Assembly: GCF_000321225.1 (NCBI RefSeq) | Contig: NW_004450277.1 | Location: 2,844,234 to 2,908,233 of the forward strand | Length of the DNA stretch: 64,000 bases | Source of the DNA: Odobenus rosmarus divergens | Taxonomy: Eukaryota; Chordata; Mammalia; Carnivora; Odobenidae | Direction of reading: 5' to 3' | Shown: one piece after another, positions 25,131-36,500 of the stretch | Numbering within the stretch: position 1 is the first letter of the stretch | Layout of the letters: each line of letters opens with the position of its first letter | Notes under the pieces: model-generated | The model's input: only the letters and a program-made list of their open reading frames with translations | Databases searched by the model: none | Told to the model about the DNA's origin: nothing | Translations under genes and position numbers: made by a program

Positions 25131-25389
25131 GTGAGGAGACTGGAATGAATGAATGAATACATGGATGGATTGACGAATGCATGGATGGATGGATGGATAA
25201 AGTGGACATCTCTCAAGGCAGAAGAGGATCCAAACCCCCAAGAGAGTAAATAGTTGGTGCTTTGGGGGCCCCCAGGAGGGCACAAAGACATCAGGACAGA
25301 GTCAGGCAGCTTTATGCAGACCGTACCTTCTGAATTAAGCCTTAAAGATCAGTGATATAACTGATATAAATATCAGTTAATATTCCAAT

Positions 25390-25590
25390 AATAATGGTAG
25401 CATTTACCATTTACTGAATTCTCTGACGTCCCAAGTATTTCACATTATCTTATGTGACCCTCAAAACAGTCCTGTTTTATACCTGAGGAAACAGAGGCTC
25501 AAAGAGAGAAAGCGATTTTCCCACCATCTCACAGTTGATGAACCCAAGAACAAGGATTGAACCACACCTGTCAGACTCCAGAGGCTACCC
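25390..25590 (+). repeat. MIR
   Basis: Sense MIR: atggtagcatttaccattta, then tatacctgaggaaacagagg and a tctcacagttgatgaaccc-like continuation. Confidence 0.75.
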
Positions 25591-26059
25591 CCTGACCTGC
25601 TGCCCAGACAGGGCAAGATGGATGTTTCGGGGGAGTGATCCAGGCATTCCAGAAATAGGACACAGCACAAGCAAGGCCCTGGGTGCTGGAAAGACGTAAG
25701 GGTGGGACAAAAAGTCCCTCAGCAGCTTGATGGGGGCAACCGAGGGAGACCGAGGACAGGGCTCCGCTGGCTCTGGGTTCCAAGGTGTGCCAGGCCAACA
25801 GAGAGCAGTTGTGCGTGTTGAGCCCAGCAAGTCTGTCAGGGCCAAGCAGCAGGAAGCAGGAGCTGATGCAGGCCCAGGCCCTGGCACCAGGCTCAGATCT
25901 CCCCCAGAGGGGCATTGTGTCCGGGCAGCAGGCCTAACCAGCTGGGGAGCCCAGGAGGGGGCATTCGCCTCTCTGGAGATGTGCCCAAGGGACCGGCAGT
26001 TCCCTACCAGGAGGCCTCCCCGCCCCCCAGAGCATCTCATCTTTAGGCGTTTGGTACAT

Positions 26060-26255
26060 TTTTTTTAAAAAATTTTATTTATTTATTTGATAGAGAGAGA
26101 CACAGCGAGAGCGGGAACACAAGCAGGGGGAGAGGGAGAGGGAGAAGCAGGCTTCCCGCTGAGCAGGGAGCCCGACGCAGGGCTCGATCCCAGGACCCCA
26201 GGATCATGACCTGAGCCGAAGGCAGACACTTAACGACTGAGCCACCCAGGCGCCC
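26060..26255 (-). mobile_element. SINEC, - orientation
   Basis: A T-rich start (AAAATTTTATTTATTTATTT) and an end gccacccaggcgccc are the reverse complement of the standard element. The flanks repeat aggcgtttggta[c/t]att. Confidence 0.94.
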
Positions 26256-26889
26256 AGGCGTTTGGTATATTTTGTACACGTGGCAGGATGGCAAATGCTC
26301 TCACCTTTTTCCTCTTGACAACTCCAGGAAGGGGAGACTGCCCAGGGCCAGGCCACACACTGAGGGGCCTCAGGGCACTCACTGCCCCTCTCCTATCCCA
26401 CTGCACGTGGAGCCAGGATTCAGCAATGGACCGCTCAGCTCTGAACCACAAGCCCAGCTTCTAGACTGGAGCAGAGCAGCAAGGATGACTCCCCAGATCA
26501 TATCCAGAGGCCATGTTTGCCTCCCCTGACCCCCTGGACACTGACCTGGAGTCACTGGGGGAAAGGACAGTGGGTGGTAAAGAGCTTATGCTTGGGACTA
26601 GACAGATTGGACCCACGTCCCAGCTCTGGCAGCCCTGGCTACAGGAGCTGGAGCGAGCCGGTCACCTCTCTGAGCCTCAGATGTCCTTGGGAACCCAGGG
26701 CTGCCGACACTACCTCCGAGTGACTTGTGCAGGTTAAAAGAGGCAAGGCTTGCACCCAGGCGGGGGGGTGATGGGGGTCCTGGGGGACCGCTCATTTGTT
26801 CCCTTGGTTCACAGTCATGCCTCATTACTCATTCATTCCACAACTATTCACTGAGATTCCAGAAGGCAGAGGCAAGGCCAAGTGGGTAC

Positions 26890-27090
26890 TAATTATTGCA
26901 GAACAAATGACTAAAAGCACTTGCTAAGTGCTATGTGAGCACACACCTCAGTTCATGCTCTCAGCAGCCTCTGAGGAGAAGCTATGATTATCCCCGTTTT
27001 ACAGATGAGGACGTTGAGGCCCAGAGAGGTTAAGTACTTTGCCCAGGATCACACAGCAAAGCGACCCAAATGGGATTCAAACTTATTCTC
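26890..27090 (+). repeat. MIR
   Basis: Sense MIR: a tgctaagtgctatgtgagca run, then ttttacagatgaggacgttg, gaggttaagtactttgccc and cacacagcaaagcg. Confidence 0.8.
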
Positions 27091-27239
27091 TGGAGGGAAT
27101 TAATTAATGGAGATGTGTATCCTGGGATGCATTTAGGAATAAGCGATGGGCAAAGCTATCACTTCCTTCCCCTGGGTCAATTATCTGGACCTAACTATCA
27201 TCATTACCTCTCCGCAAAGGCCCACACTATCACAAGCAG

Positions 27240-27500
27240 TAATAACAACAACAACAACCACTCACATTTATTGAGCACAAACCCTGTGCTGGGACCTGTG
27301 CTCTAAGCACGTCCACCGTGCTCCTCTTAGCACACTGGCAGGTAGGTGCTACCACTATTCCCATTTCACAGATGAAAAACTGAGACTTGGAAAGGTTAGG
27401 GAATGCATTGCCAGGGAATGTGCCCCCAAGTCACACAGCATGCAAATGGTAGAGCTAGGACTTGGACCCAGACGGTCCCCAGGACCTTGTGCATCTGCCA
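27240..27500 (+). repeat. MIR
   Basis: Almost full-length sense copy: ttattgagcacaaaccctgt, then catttcacagatgaaaaact and cacacagcatgcaaatgg. An antisense copy follows at about 27540-27710. Confidence 0.8.
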
Positions 27501-27993
27501 AGCTGTAGAGACAACCCAGATAGGTTTTGAAGTCCGAGTTCTGGTTTGAATCCTGGTTCCACCATTTGCTGACCATGCAAGGCGGGTTCCTCCATGGTAA
27601 CGTTGGGATAATGATCCTGATCCTGGTGGGGACGAGCCTCCACTGACATGAACAACATAAGGCCCGGGGCATCACCTGCCATGTTGTAGGTGCTTAATAC
27701 ATCGTCACTGCTACCGTCCCCATCAGCGTCCCCCTGGGAGTGACTCTGTCCAGAAGGCAGGGAGGCCCTTCCACAGGCCACACTGTGCCCGGTCTGGCTC
27801 CTCTGCCACATGCCCCCATGCCCCGCCCACCCCTCCTGCCGGTCCAGACCCTCCTTTCTCCAAACCCCAGGAAGCTGCCTCCAGGCAGGGATGTGGTTCA
27901 CCGGAAGCAACAAATATTTACCTTGGAGACCTCAGCCCAGCCCAAGTCCTCCCCAAATGCAAAGGGTGACTTCCCAGACTGGGGTGTGCAGGA

Positions 27994-28054
27994 TATAAGG
28001 CTAGACTTCCAGATCCACTGTCCAGATGAGGAGAGGAACAGACTAAGGACTCTG
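27994..28054 (+). promoter_or_regulatory. BPIFB1: candidate BPIFB1 promoter and non-coding exon 1
   Basis: TATAAGG at 27994-28000 would place a start near 28022-28026. A short exon could run to 28054, where GTATGT gives a donor. It would splice 2.6 kb to the ATG exon, whose likely acceptor is CACCCCAG at 30629-30636. This is inference from position and motifs only; no coding evidence supports it. Confidence 0.35.
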
Positions 28055-28904
28055 GTATGTCCAGATAAAAGTGTAAGAAAGGGGCTGAAAGCCTAGGACA
28101 CCCGGACGGTTCTAAGCTGGAGACACCTGTTGCAGTCAGGTCAAGAGCAAGACAGAGGCTTGGCCCTGAGGTAAGCCCCCTTAGTCCACTAGGACCCTCT
28201 GAGGTCAGGGCCAGGGGTAGAGAGGCACTCAGCCGCCTTTGCCCAGAAGACCAAAGAACAGCGATGAAGGAATTGGACTGGCTGAGTCTTTCCCTGATCT
28301 GATCCCAGTGACATAAACCCACCCTGCACACACCAATTTTTCTGTGCCCAGCCCATGCTGGGGTGATTCTGGGGACAAGGAAGAGTGTATCAGACTAACC
28401 TGGCCCTCAGGTTATTCCCAGTATGGGCCAGTGTGGTACATGCTGTGTTCAAGAAAAGACCAGGGACACTGTGGTAAAGGGCAGTCAGGGAAAGCTTCCT
28501 GGAAGAGGTGGCATGCCAGTTGAGAAGCCAAGGAGAAGTTGGCTGGACAAAGGAAGAGAGAAAGGCATCCCATTGGAAAGGGGACAGCATAAGCAAAGGC
28601 CAGGAGGTGAGATATGATGTGGTGATTGTGTATATGGTGCTTGGATTTGGGGAGGAGACACTTTTCCCCAGGAGGCGATGCTACCATACGGCTGGCTCCC
28701 TGAGCAGCTCTGATCAGAGGACAGAGTGGTGTGCAAAGATAATGAAGGGCAAACAGGGTCAAGGTGCTTGAAAGAGAAAGACTATGGAGTGGGGGTGAGG
28801 GGCTTCCTGAGCAGAAGAGCAGGGCGCAGGGCACTACCCCTGTCTTCTGGCTTTGACTGCAAGGTGGCTCCTTCTGACCCCAGTATTAGTGATACTAACT
28901 GTCA

Positions 28905-29110
28905 TGATCCTAACAGCTAACACTCATTGAGCTCCTGTGGCTCATTTAATCCTCCCCAGAACCCTGTGATATAAGTACTATAATTATCCCTTATTTTACA
29001 GATGGAAAAACTGAGGCTCAGAGAACGTAAGTCATCTGCCCCAGATCACACAGCAAGTGGTAGAGGCAGGCCTCCAGCTCGGGTCTATCTGACCCTGAGA
29101 CCCATGATAT
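28905..29110 (+). repeat. MIR
   Basis: Sense MIR: aacactcattgagctcctgt, then ttacagatggaaaaactgag and cacacagcaagtggtagagg. An (ATTC)n run begins another old repeat at 29195-29350. Confidence 0.8.
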
Positions 29111-30301
29111 TTCTCCTCCACTCTCAGTCCCCATGGCCCAGACGTGCTCAGTGTAGCAGGCTTAGATTTCCCATTCTTCCAGGGCTCCCAGAGGCCATTC
29201 ATTCATTCATTCATTCATCCAGCAACCATGTATTTATTAAACACCCACTGTGTGCCAGGCACTATGGCAGGTGCTTGGGACACAATGGGGAACGGCTAGA
29301 CCTAACATGCCCCCCTGGAGCTCACAGCACAGTCAGGGAGACAGGTGTTGAATCACAATAGCAAGCGTCTCAGAGAGCTCATGATGCTCCTGCTGAGAGA
29401 CACATGTCATCCAGATGCCATGTTTGTCTCTGGCAACAAGAAACCCACATGCTGAGCCAAGCAAGGGCTCAGATCTCCAGCTCAGCATCTTCCCTCCCTC
29501 CAAGCAGGACAGTCCACAGGAGGCAGAATCTTCCCTGGAGCTTGGAGGCTGAGCCAGGGTGTAAGCTGGAGAGCTGGGGACCAGCTTACAGGGGCTGATG
29601 CTCTGCCCCACGGCAGGGACAGAACAGCCAAGGAGCCAGTGTCCCCCAAGGTCCTCTGCCAGGAGGCACCCACAGGCTCCTTCCTCTCTCTGCCTTTCTC
29701 TCCTCGGCTCCAAGAAACCACCTCTTTCCTTCTCAAGCCTCTTAGTATCAGGCAAACAGCTTTCCTGCCACATGGTGTCCCACCTGAATACACACTTCCC
29801 TCCTGCCTCCGAACGTCCTGTCCTGGGCAGACAGCAGCCCCTAAGGCAACACTTCTCCAAGTGTGGTCCAGGGTCTCTGGCTGCAGGAGAGGGAAACCTT
29901 GACAGAGAAAGGGAAGTGTGGGCAGAGTTCTAAAGGAAGAATAAGAGTCCAGCAGGCAGATAAGGAAGGGGGAAAGCACCACAGGAAGCAGGAAGAGTTA
30001 GGACAAAGGCACAGACAACAGGACAGAATGGGGTATGTTCTGGGAACTTCAAGCAGTTTGGAATGATCGGAACCTTATAGAGCAAGAGGGAAATAAGCAG
30101 GAGGTGAAGTTGGCTGAGGTTGGGCTATGGAGGGTTTTAAGTGCCAGACTCTATGAAGTAGGGCACTGCTTCATTATGCCCATTTGCCAGATGAGAAAAC
30201 TGAGGCCTAGCGAGGCTAAGCTGCTGGTCCAAGGCCATACAACTAGACCTAGCAGCAGAGGCAGGACACAGACCCAAATGGTTGGCTCCACAGCCCACCC
30301 T

Positions 30302-30503
30302 CTTTTTTTTTTTTTTTAAGATTTTATTTATTTATTTGACAGAGGGAGACAGCAAGAGAGGGAACACAAGCAGGGGGAGAGGGAGAGGGAGAAGCAGGCT
30401 TCCCGCTGAGCAGGGAGCCCGATGCAGGGCTCGATGCCAGGACCCTGGGATCATGACCTGAGCCGAAGGCAGACACCTAACGACTGAGCCACCCAGGCGC
30501 CCC
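30302..30503 (-). mobile_element. SINEC, - orientation, inserted in a MIR
   Basis: Poly(T) then AGATTTTATTTATTTATTTG, ending gccacccaggcgcccc. It interrupts a MIR copy (about 30165-30301 and 30504-30545), whose 3' end continues as ctcttaaccacttcac. It lies about 130 bases before the probable BPIFB1 ATG-exon acceptor. Confidence 0.93.
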
Positions 30504-30678
30504 TCACTGCCCACACTCTTAACCACTTCACTAAACAGCCTCTTCTGGACTTTGTGCCCCAAGTCACCAGGCATGGTGGGCCTGCCCTTGACCTCTCTGC
30601 CCAGCTAACAGGTTCCTTCACCTGTGCTCACCCCAGGTTCCTTCCCCTGCCATCTGCTGCTCACCGATCCCTAAAAAG

Positions 30679-33453
30679 ATGGCTGGCCCATTCACCTTCA
30701 CCCTCCTCTGTGGTTTGCTGGCAGCTACTTTGGCTGGAGCCACCCTCAGTCCCCCTGCGGTTCTTAGCCTCGGCCGAGAAATCATCAAAGAAAGTAAGTC
30801 TTGGGGGGCATCCTTCTCCCTCTGCCCCCCTTAAAAAAAAGGAAATCTCGGTCACCCAGGCCTCACCACCATAAGGCAAGAGGGCAGGTGGAACAGCCCT
30901 CCACAGGAGGGAGAGAGTTCCCCATCACTGGGAGTATGCAAGGCACAGCTGGGATCCCAGCTCTAGGGTGAGACTCAAGTGGATAAGTTGTAAAGGCTGG
31001 GAGTGCCTATGATCTCAAGACTCCGTGATTCTAAGATCCTCCCTTCAATTCCATGATTCCACTGGGCCCCATCCTTCTTTATGTCCCTCCAGAGCCTCCA
31101 CTGACAAGGCTTAACATTTTGCCAGCTGGCAAAGGAGGAATATTTACAAGTCCCACCTCCATTATCATGGAGCAGGCGAAAGGAGCAACACACGGGGACT
31201 CTGGGACACAGTGGGGGACACATACCCGGGTCATCCTGCCAGAGGGCTGAGGGAGCTGGGGTATTTATACACCCATTCCCCTCGGTCATGGGCTGAGGGC
31301 TGCTTCCAGAGCTGCTTCTGGAGCACCTAGCACTCTGACCTGCTCTTCGCACAAGCCAAATGGGCTCTGGCTGCCAGGGGAAAAGTCCAGCAGGGACCAG
31401 AACCCAGGACTCCTGGCTTCTCCTATCTCAGCTCAGCACCCGAGGCTCTCTGGACAACAGGCCCATATGATGTGGGTGTCAGAGAGTTGTTAGCAAGTAC
31501 GTTTTGGCAGCAAAACAGCCCCCAACAAAGCCTTGTGTCTTTCCAACCTCTTGGCTCCAGAGAGTTTGCTGCTGGGCTGGTGGGAGGGATGCAGGCCCAT
31601 ATGCCCATATTCCGGCCAATGCTCCCACAGAGGCTGGCAATGCTCAGAGAGGTGAATGGTCCCACCTATGCCCCCACCTTAGTCCTTATGTGCAAATGAC
31701 CTATCTGGACCAACATCCTCAAAACCACATCTCCACAGTAGATGGTCAGGATGGAGCCATCCGTCCCCTGGCCTTATGTCCGGGTCCAGGCAGCCCTTGC
31801 TGATGCCACCTCCAGGCCTGAAGCCACTGCCAAGCCATCCGTCTCGCCCCTCCTCCTGGCCCCTAATTTCTGGGATCTGCCTCCAGGGCTGACACAGAAG
31901 CTGAACAACCACGATGCCATCGGCATCCTCCAGCATCTGCCACTGCTCAGCGCCATACGGGAGAAGCCAGCCGGGAGCATCCCCATACTAGGCAATGTGG
32001 TCAACTCCATCCTCAACCATATCATCTGGTAAGTGGAGCAGGACCAAGCTGGGCGCTAGCTCCTTCCCCACCCCTCTGCCCAGGACACACTTGGCATGGT
32101 CAATCGACCAGTCAACAAGCATCAGTTGGTGTCAACTCTGTGCCTGACCAAGAAAAATGGGTCAAAGTCTCTCCCTCAGAAGCTCCCGGAGGAGTTAACA
32201 ATAACCATAAGAGAGCGACACAGGAACCCTAACAGGGTGACCCCAGAGGAAAGGTTGCCTGGGGAAGGACAGTGAAGGGGAAAAGTGACACTTCTCAGTG
32301 GAGGCGGCAGGTGAGCCAGTGACTCCAGGCTCAGCAGGAGACAAGAAGAAAATGGCATTCCAGGGATTGGGAACAGCCTGGGCAAGGCACAGGGGGGTGA
32401 GAGTCACTCAGACCCCAAGGTATGGAACTGAGAGGTCAGTGGGGCCGGTCACAGAGGGTCTTCCACGTCAGCCCAAGGATCTGGAATTCATCTTAAGAGG
32501 CAGGGAGCCATGGAAGTCTTTTTAGCAGTGGTGGAGGGAGGGTTGGGGGCCATACCATGCTGGGGAGGAGGCAGTGGAGAGGGCTCAGGTCCAGCTGCTG
32601 GCTGGACACCCCTGGCTGGTCACCAGGGGAGACAGGAAAGAGTCAGGGGGCCAGTTTGGGGATGATATGGAGTTGAGAATGAGGCATGAATCTCATCTCT
32701 CCCATGTCCCATCCAGGCTGAAAATCACCTCAGCCAACATCCTGCAGCTGCAGGTGGAACCCTCAGATGAAGGCCAGGGGCTGGCAGTCAAGATTCCCCT
32801 GGACATGGTGGCTGGACTCAACACGTGAGTGTCCCCTCAGTCAGATACAGCAGGCCTGACAGGTTCATTCACACATTGCCCCTTTTCACCACACAGGTAT
32901 CTGGTAAAGAGAGTCCCAAGCAGAGGGAAGAGCAAGTGCAAAGTTCCTGAGGCAAGAGTCCTTTGCCCTGAGGCACTTGCTTTGTCCAAAGAATGGCAAA
33001 GAGCATAGAGAGAGAGAGAGAGGGAGAATGGTGGGAGGTGAGGTCCTTGTGGGGCCTTGTGGGCCAAGGTGAAGACTTGGCTTTTACTGAGTGAAATGGG
33101 AGCCATGGAGGGTTCTGAGCAGAGGAGAGGCATGATATGACTGAACTTTTAAAGAAGCCCTCTGCTGCGTTTGAAGGCAGAGAGGCCATCCAGAAGCACC
33201 TGTTATGATTTGGGGGGAGATGGAGATGACTTGGACCAAGGTTTGGGGGCAGGAAGGTGGTGAGAAGTGGTCAGATTCTGATATGTTTCAGAGGTAGGTA
33301 GAGGCAACAGGATTTCCTGATGGATTGAATGCTGGAGAAAGAGAGAGAGAGGTCAAGGCTGACTCACAGGGCTTTTCCTGGGTAGGGTGAAGAGGCCAGC
33401 AACAAGACGGGAAAGATCATGAGAGGAGCAGGTCTGGGGAAGGAGCCTAAGTT

Positions 33454-33513
<60 letters not shown>

Positions 33514-36500
33514 GAGAGAGGGAAAGTACTCAGGAGGGGGGGGCGTGGAGCTGAGGGAGAAAGAGAATCTTAAGCAGGCTCCATGCCCAGCTCGGAGCCC
33601 GATCCTGAGATCATGACCTGAGCTGAAATCAAGAGTCGGACACTTAATCGACTGAGCCCCCCACGTGCCCCCAGAGTCTGGTTTTGTACGTGTTAAATTT
33701 GAGGCACCTGTAAGACAGCTGGCTAAGGAGTTGGGTATAAGTGTGGGAACTGTTGACATAGGCAGAGGATTTAAACCAGGACAGGAATCCCAAGCCTGAA
33801 CCCGGTGGGGTGAACCCCGGGGGAGATGAGGAGAAGCCATCAGAGGAGCTGGGAGGTGAGAGAACCTGCAGAATTGAGATAGACAGCAGGTTTGCTCTGA
33901 CCTGGGGCTGAGACAGTGCGGGCACATCCACTCCCAGGCCCCTGATCAAGACCATCGTGGAGATACACATGGAAACGGAGGTACAAGCCATCATCCGAGT
34001 GAACACCGGTGAGAGAGGCCACACCCACCTCGTCCTCCACGGCTGCTCCAACAGCCAGGGGAGCCTGCGCATCAGCCTGCTGCGTAAGTGAGTGTGGCCA
34101 CCTCCCGCCGGGCTCCCAGCACGCCTGGGAGGGAAGCCAGGTGGTGACGGAGAACACTGAGGCCCAGAGAAAGAAAGGGACTGATCCTTCCTGACTCTTG
34201 AGCTGAGGCTCCTTTCAGGGAATCTGTGATGCCAAAGAAAGTTCAAGCCATCAAGGGCAGAAACAAGGATGGTGGGATTTCAGGCATCCTGCCAGGAAGT
34301 GGGGCAAAGATTTGAAGGTGGAGAGGAGCCGCATTCCTAGGGGCCCTCAAACCACCTCGGGCAGGCCTGAGTGGAGCTTTGGGTAAAAACATGCTTTGGA
34401 GTCAAGCCAATGCATCAGCTTCATTTACTGTCCGTGTGCTGCTGGTGAGCCTCGTCCCTGGGACTCAGCTTGGAGGCCACGGTGAGGGGATGAGCTACAG
34501 CTCCGGCTGCAGCCATAAGCACTCAGCACATGGCCCGGCGCTTCCCCCCTCTCCTTCTCCTTATCGGGAGAATGGGGAGAAAGGCCAACGCCGTCGTCCC
34601 AGTCTTCAGCACGCATTTCTAAAGACAACCCCCAGCTTCTACTCCCTGAGAACTCTCTGCCACCATCCACACCTGGCTGGGGCTCCACTCCCAGCCCTGT
34701 CTGGAACAGGCTGTGTGACCTTGAGCAAGTGTCTTCTTCCCCTGGGCAGTCTGTCTTCCCTTCTGTAAAACAGCGTCATCTCTGACCCTTCCTAATCGCT
34801 CTCCCCTTCTCCTCTCCGGAAGGCTCTCCTTCCTGGTCAACTCCTTAGCCCAAACGGTCATGAGCCTCCTGGTGCCGGCCCTGCCCAAGCTGGTGAAAAC
34901 TCAGGTGAGTGGCCTCAGGGCCTCTCGGCCTGCAAAGATTGCTCCCCCTGTGGGGCTGGGGTGGAACTGCGAGCTGGTGCTCAGGGCCCTGCGTCTCCTT
35001 GAGTGGGAAACTTCTGGGCCTGACCATTCTTTAAGTCGATCATTGAGCTAAAGGTAATGGAACGGCCAAAAGTCACCCAGGAGACCTTGAACAGTGATGT
35101 GCTGATAAATTATTAACAACTGGCTCTGGGGAGGTTGAGTGGAAGGAACCCTGATTTGTAGCACTTGCTGATTTCTCTGGTGTAAACACAGGCTCCGACA
35201 ATTTCAAGCTACTTGTGGGAGGTCACTGAGCAGAGTTGGTAAGAAACACACAGCAGCACCCTATTGCAGGGTGTTTCCACCACCCAGATGCAATTGACAA
35301 ATAACCTCAAGGGCAATAGGGAAGAGAAAAATATAACAAAATAATTAGGAAGTAATGAGTTTTGAGTTCTCATTAGCTTTGCATTTAGTATAACTTATTT
35401 AGTCATAAGTTTATATAATTTAATTTTTAAAACTGTCTGGGTTTACCACATGGCTCAGAAATTCCTGAAAATTTAACACTTGGCCCTCCGAGCTGGCTCT
35501 AGCGTACCGCTGTCTCACATCAACCTGCAGTCTTCAGGGGCCGGTCACCCACCAGGCCCTGCTGGATTTATTTCTCTGAGTCAATAAACACAAGTTAATC
35601 TCAAATTTATATGTCCCTTATATGTCACAGGGGAACTAAAACTATAACTTTGACCATTGATTTCCACCATAAATTCCAAGATGGGTTCACCACAGTGGGC
35701 CTCCTGGGGTTCGAAACACCTTGCCAGATGACTAATGTTCTTTATAATAAAACTTTTTTGAATCGAAAAGATGATATAATAACTCAAACGACTTTGGGGG
35801 AAAAGTGCCCATAATCCTTCCACCTTAACTTGGCAGCCATTTTTTTCTTTTGTATATATATGCCTTCCAATCTCCACCCACATGCATTCATATTTGTAAG
35901 TGGCTGTACTCAGTATCAATATAATTTGATATTCCTTATGTTCTATGCCACTGTATAGTATTCATAATTATTATAATAGTGGCATCATATTAGTACTTTA
36001 CTACACCATTCCAGAGAGACTTCTAAAAGGAATCTGAAAGTGAAGAATTCTGTAAATTTGTCTTTTCTTACATGAGATATTTTTTAAGAATTTTCCTTTC
36101 TATTTAAAGGTGGACGTTTCTTTATTTATTTTAGAGAGAGAAAGAAAGTGAGAGCACAGTTGGGAGTGGCAGGGGGAAAGGGAGAGAGAAAAACTCAAGC
36201 AGACTCCGCAGTACACATGGAACCCAAAGCAGGGCTCGATCTCCCAACCTGGAGATCACTACCTGAGCTGAAACCAAGAGTCCGACACTTAACCGAATGA
36301 GCCACCCAGTTGCCCCTAAAGGTGGGAGTTTCTTAAAGTAGGGCCCAGCTGGAAATGTTTTCCCAGCCTCCAGCAAAATCATATTTTAATTGGCATCATA
36401 CTTCACTAGCTAAAAAATGTATTTTCCACTAGAAAATAGAGCATAAAGGGCGCCTGGGTGGCTCAGTCGTTAAGCGTCTGCCTTCGGCTCAGGTCATGAC

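Larger units (their letters stand above)
7026..27990. other. intergenic interval BPIFA1-BPIFB1, no gene seen
   Basis: I looked for BPI-fold signatures (LxLxxC...G, VCP...L exons with good borders, Leu-rich signal peptides) on both strands and found none. The interval holds the SINE, L1, L2, MIR, DNA-transposon and simple repeats listed separately. About 7030-10380 shows no repeat I can name with confidence apart from weak LINE-like AT-rich stretches; a C-run sits near 8868-8877. Open frames here are short, lack family similarity and are often SINE-derived. Confidence 0.6.

Noticed and set aside
24705..25283. 192-codon open frame on the minus strand
   Set aside because: It falls in an ancient interspersed repeat with a GGAT/GAAT simple repeat and has no exon-like borders or domain.
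33456..33511. Direct repeats that might suggest a CRISPR-like or satellite array
   Set aside because: It is a simple dinucleotide microsatellite. No spaced repeat array occurs anywhere in the window.
33644..34246. 200-codon open frame on the minus strand
   Set aside because: It covers the antisense of BPIFB1 exon 33938-34087 plus intron and part of an old SINEC. There is no family similarity or signal peptide.
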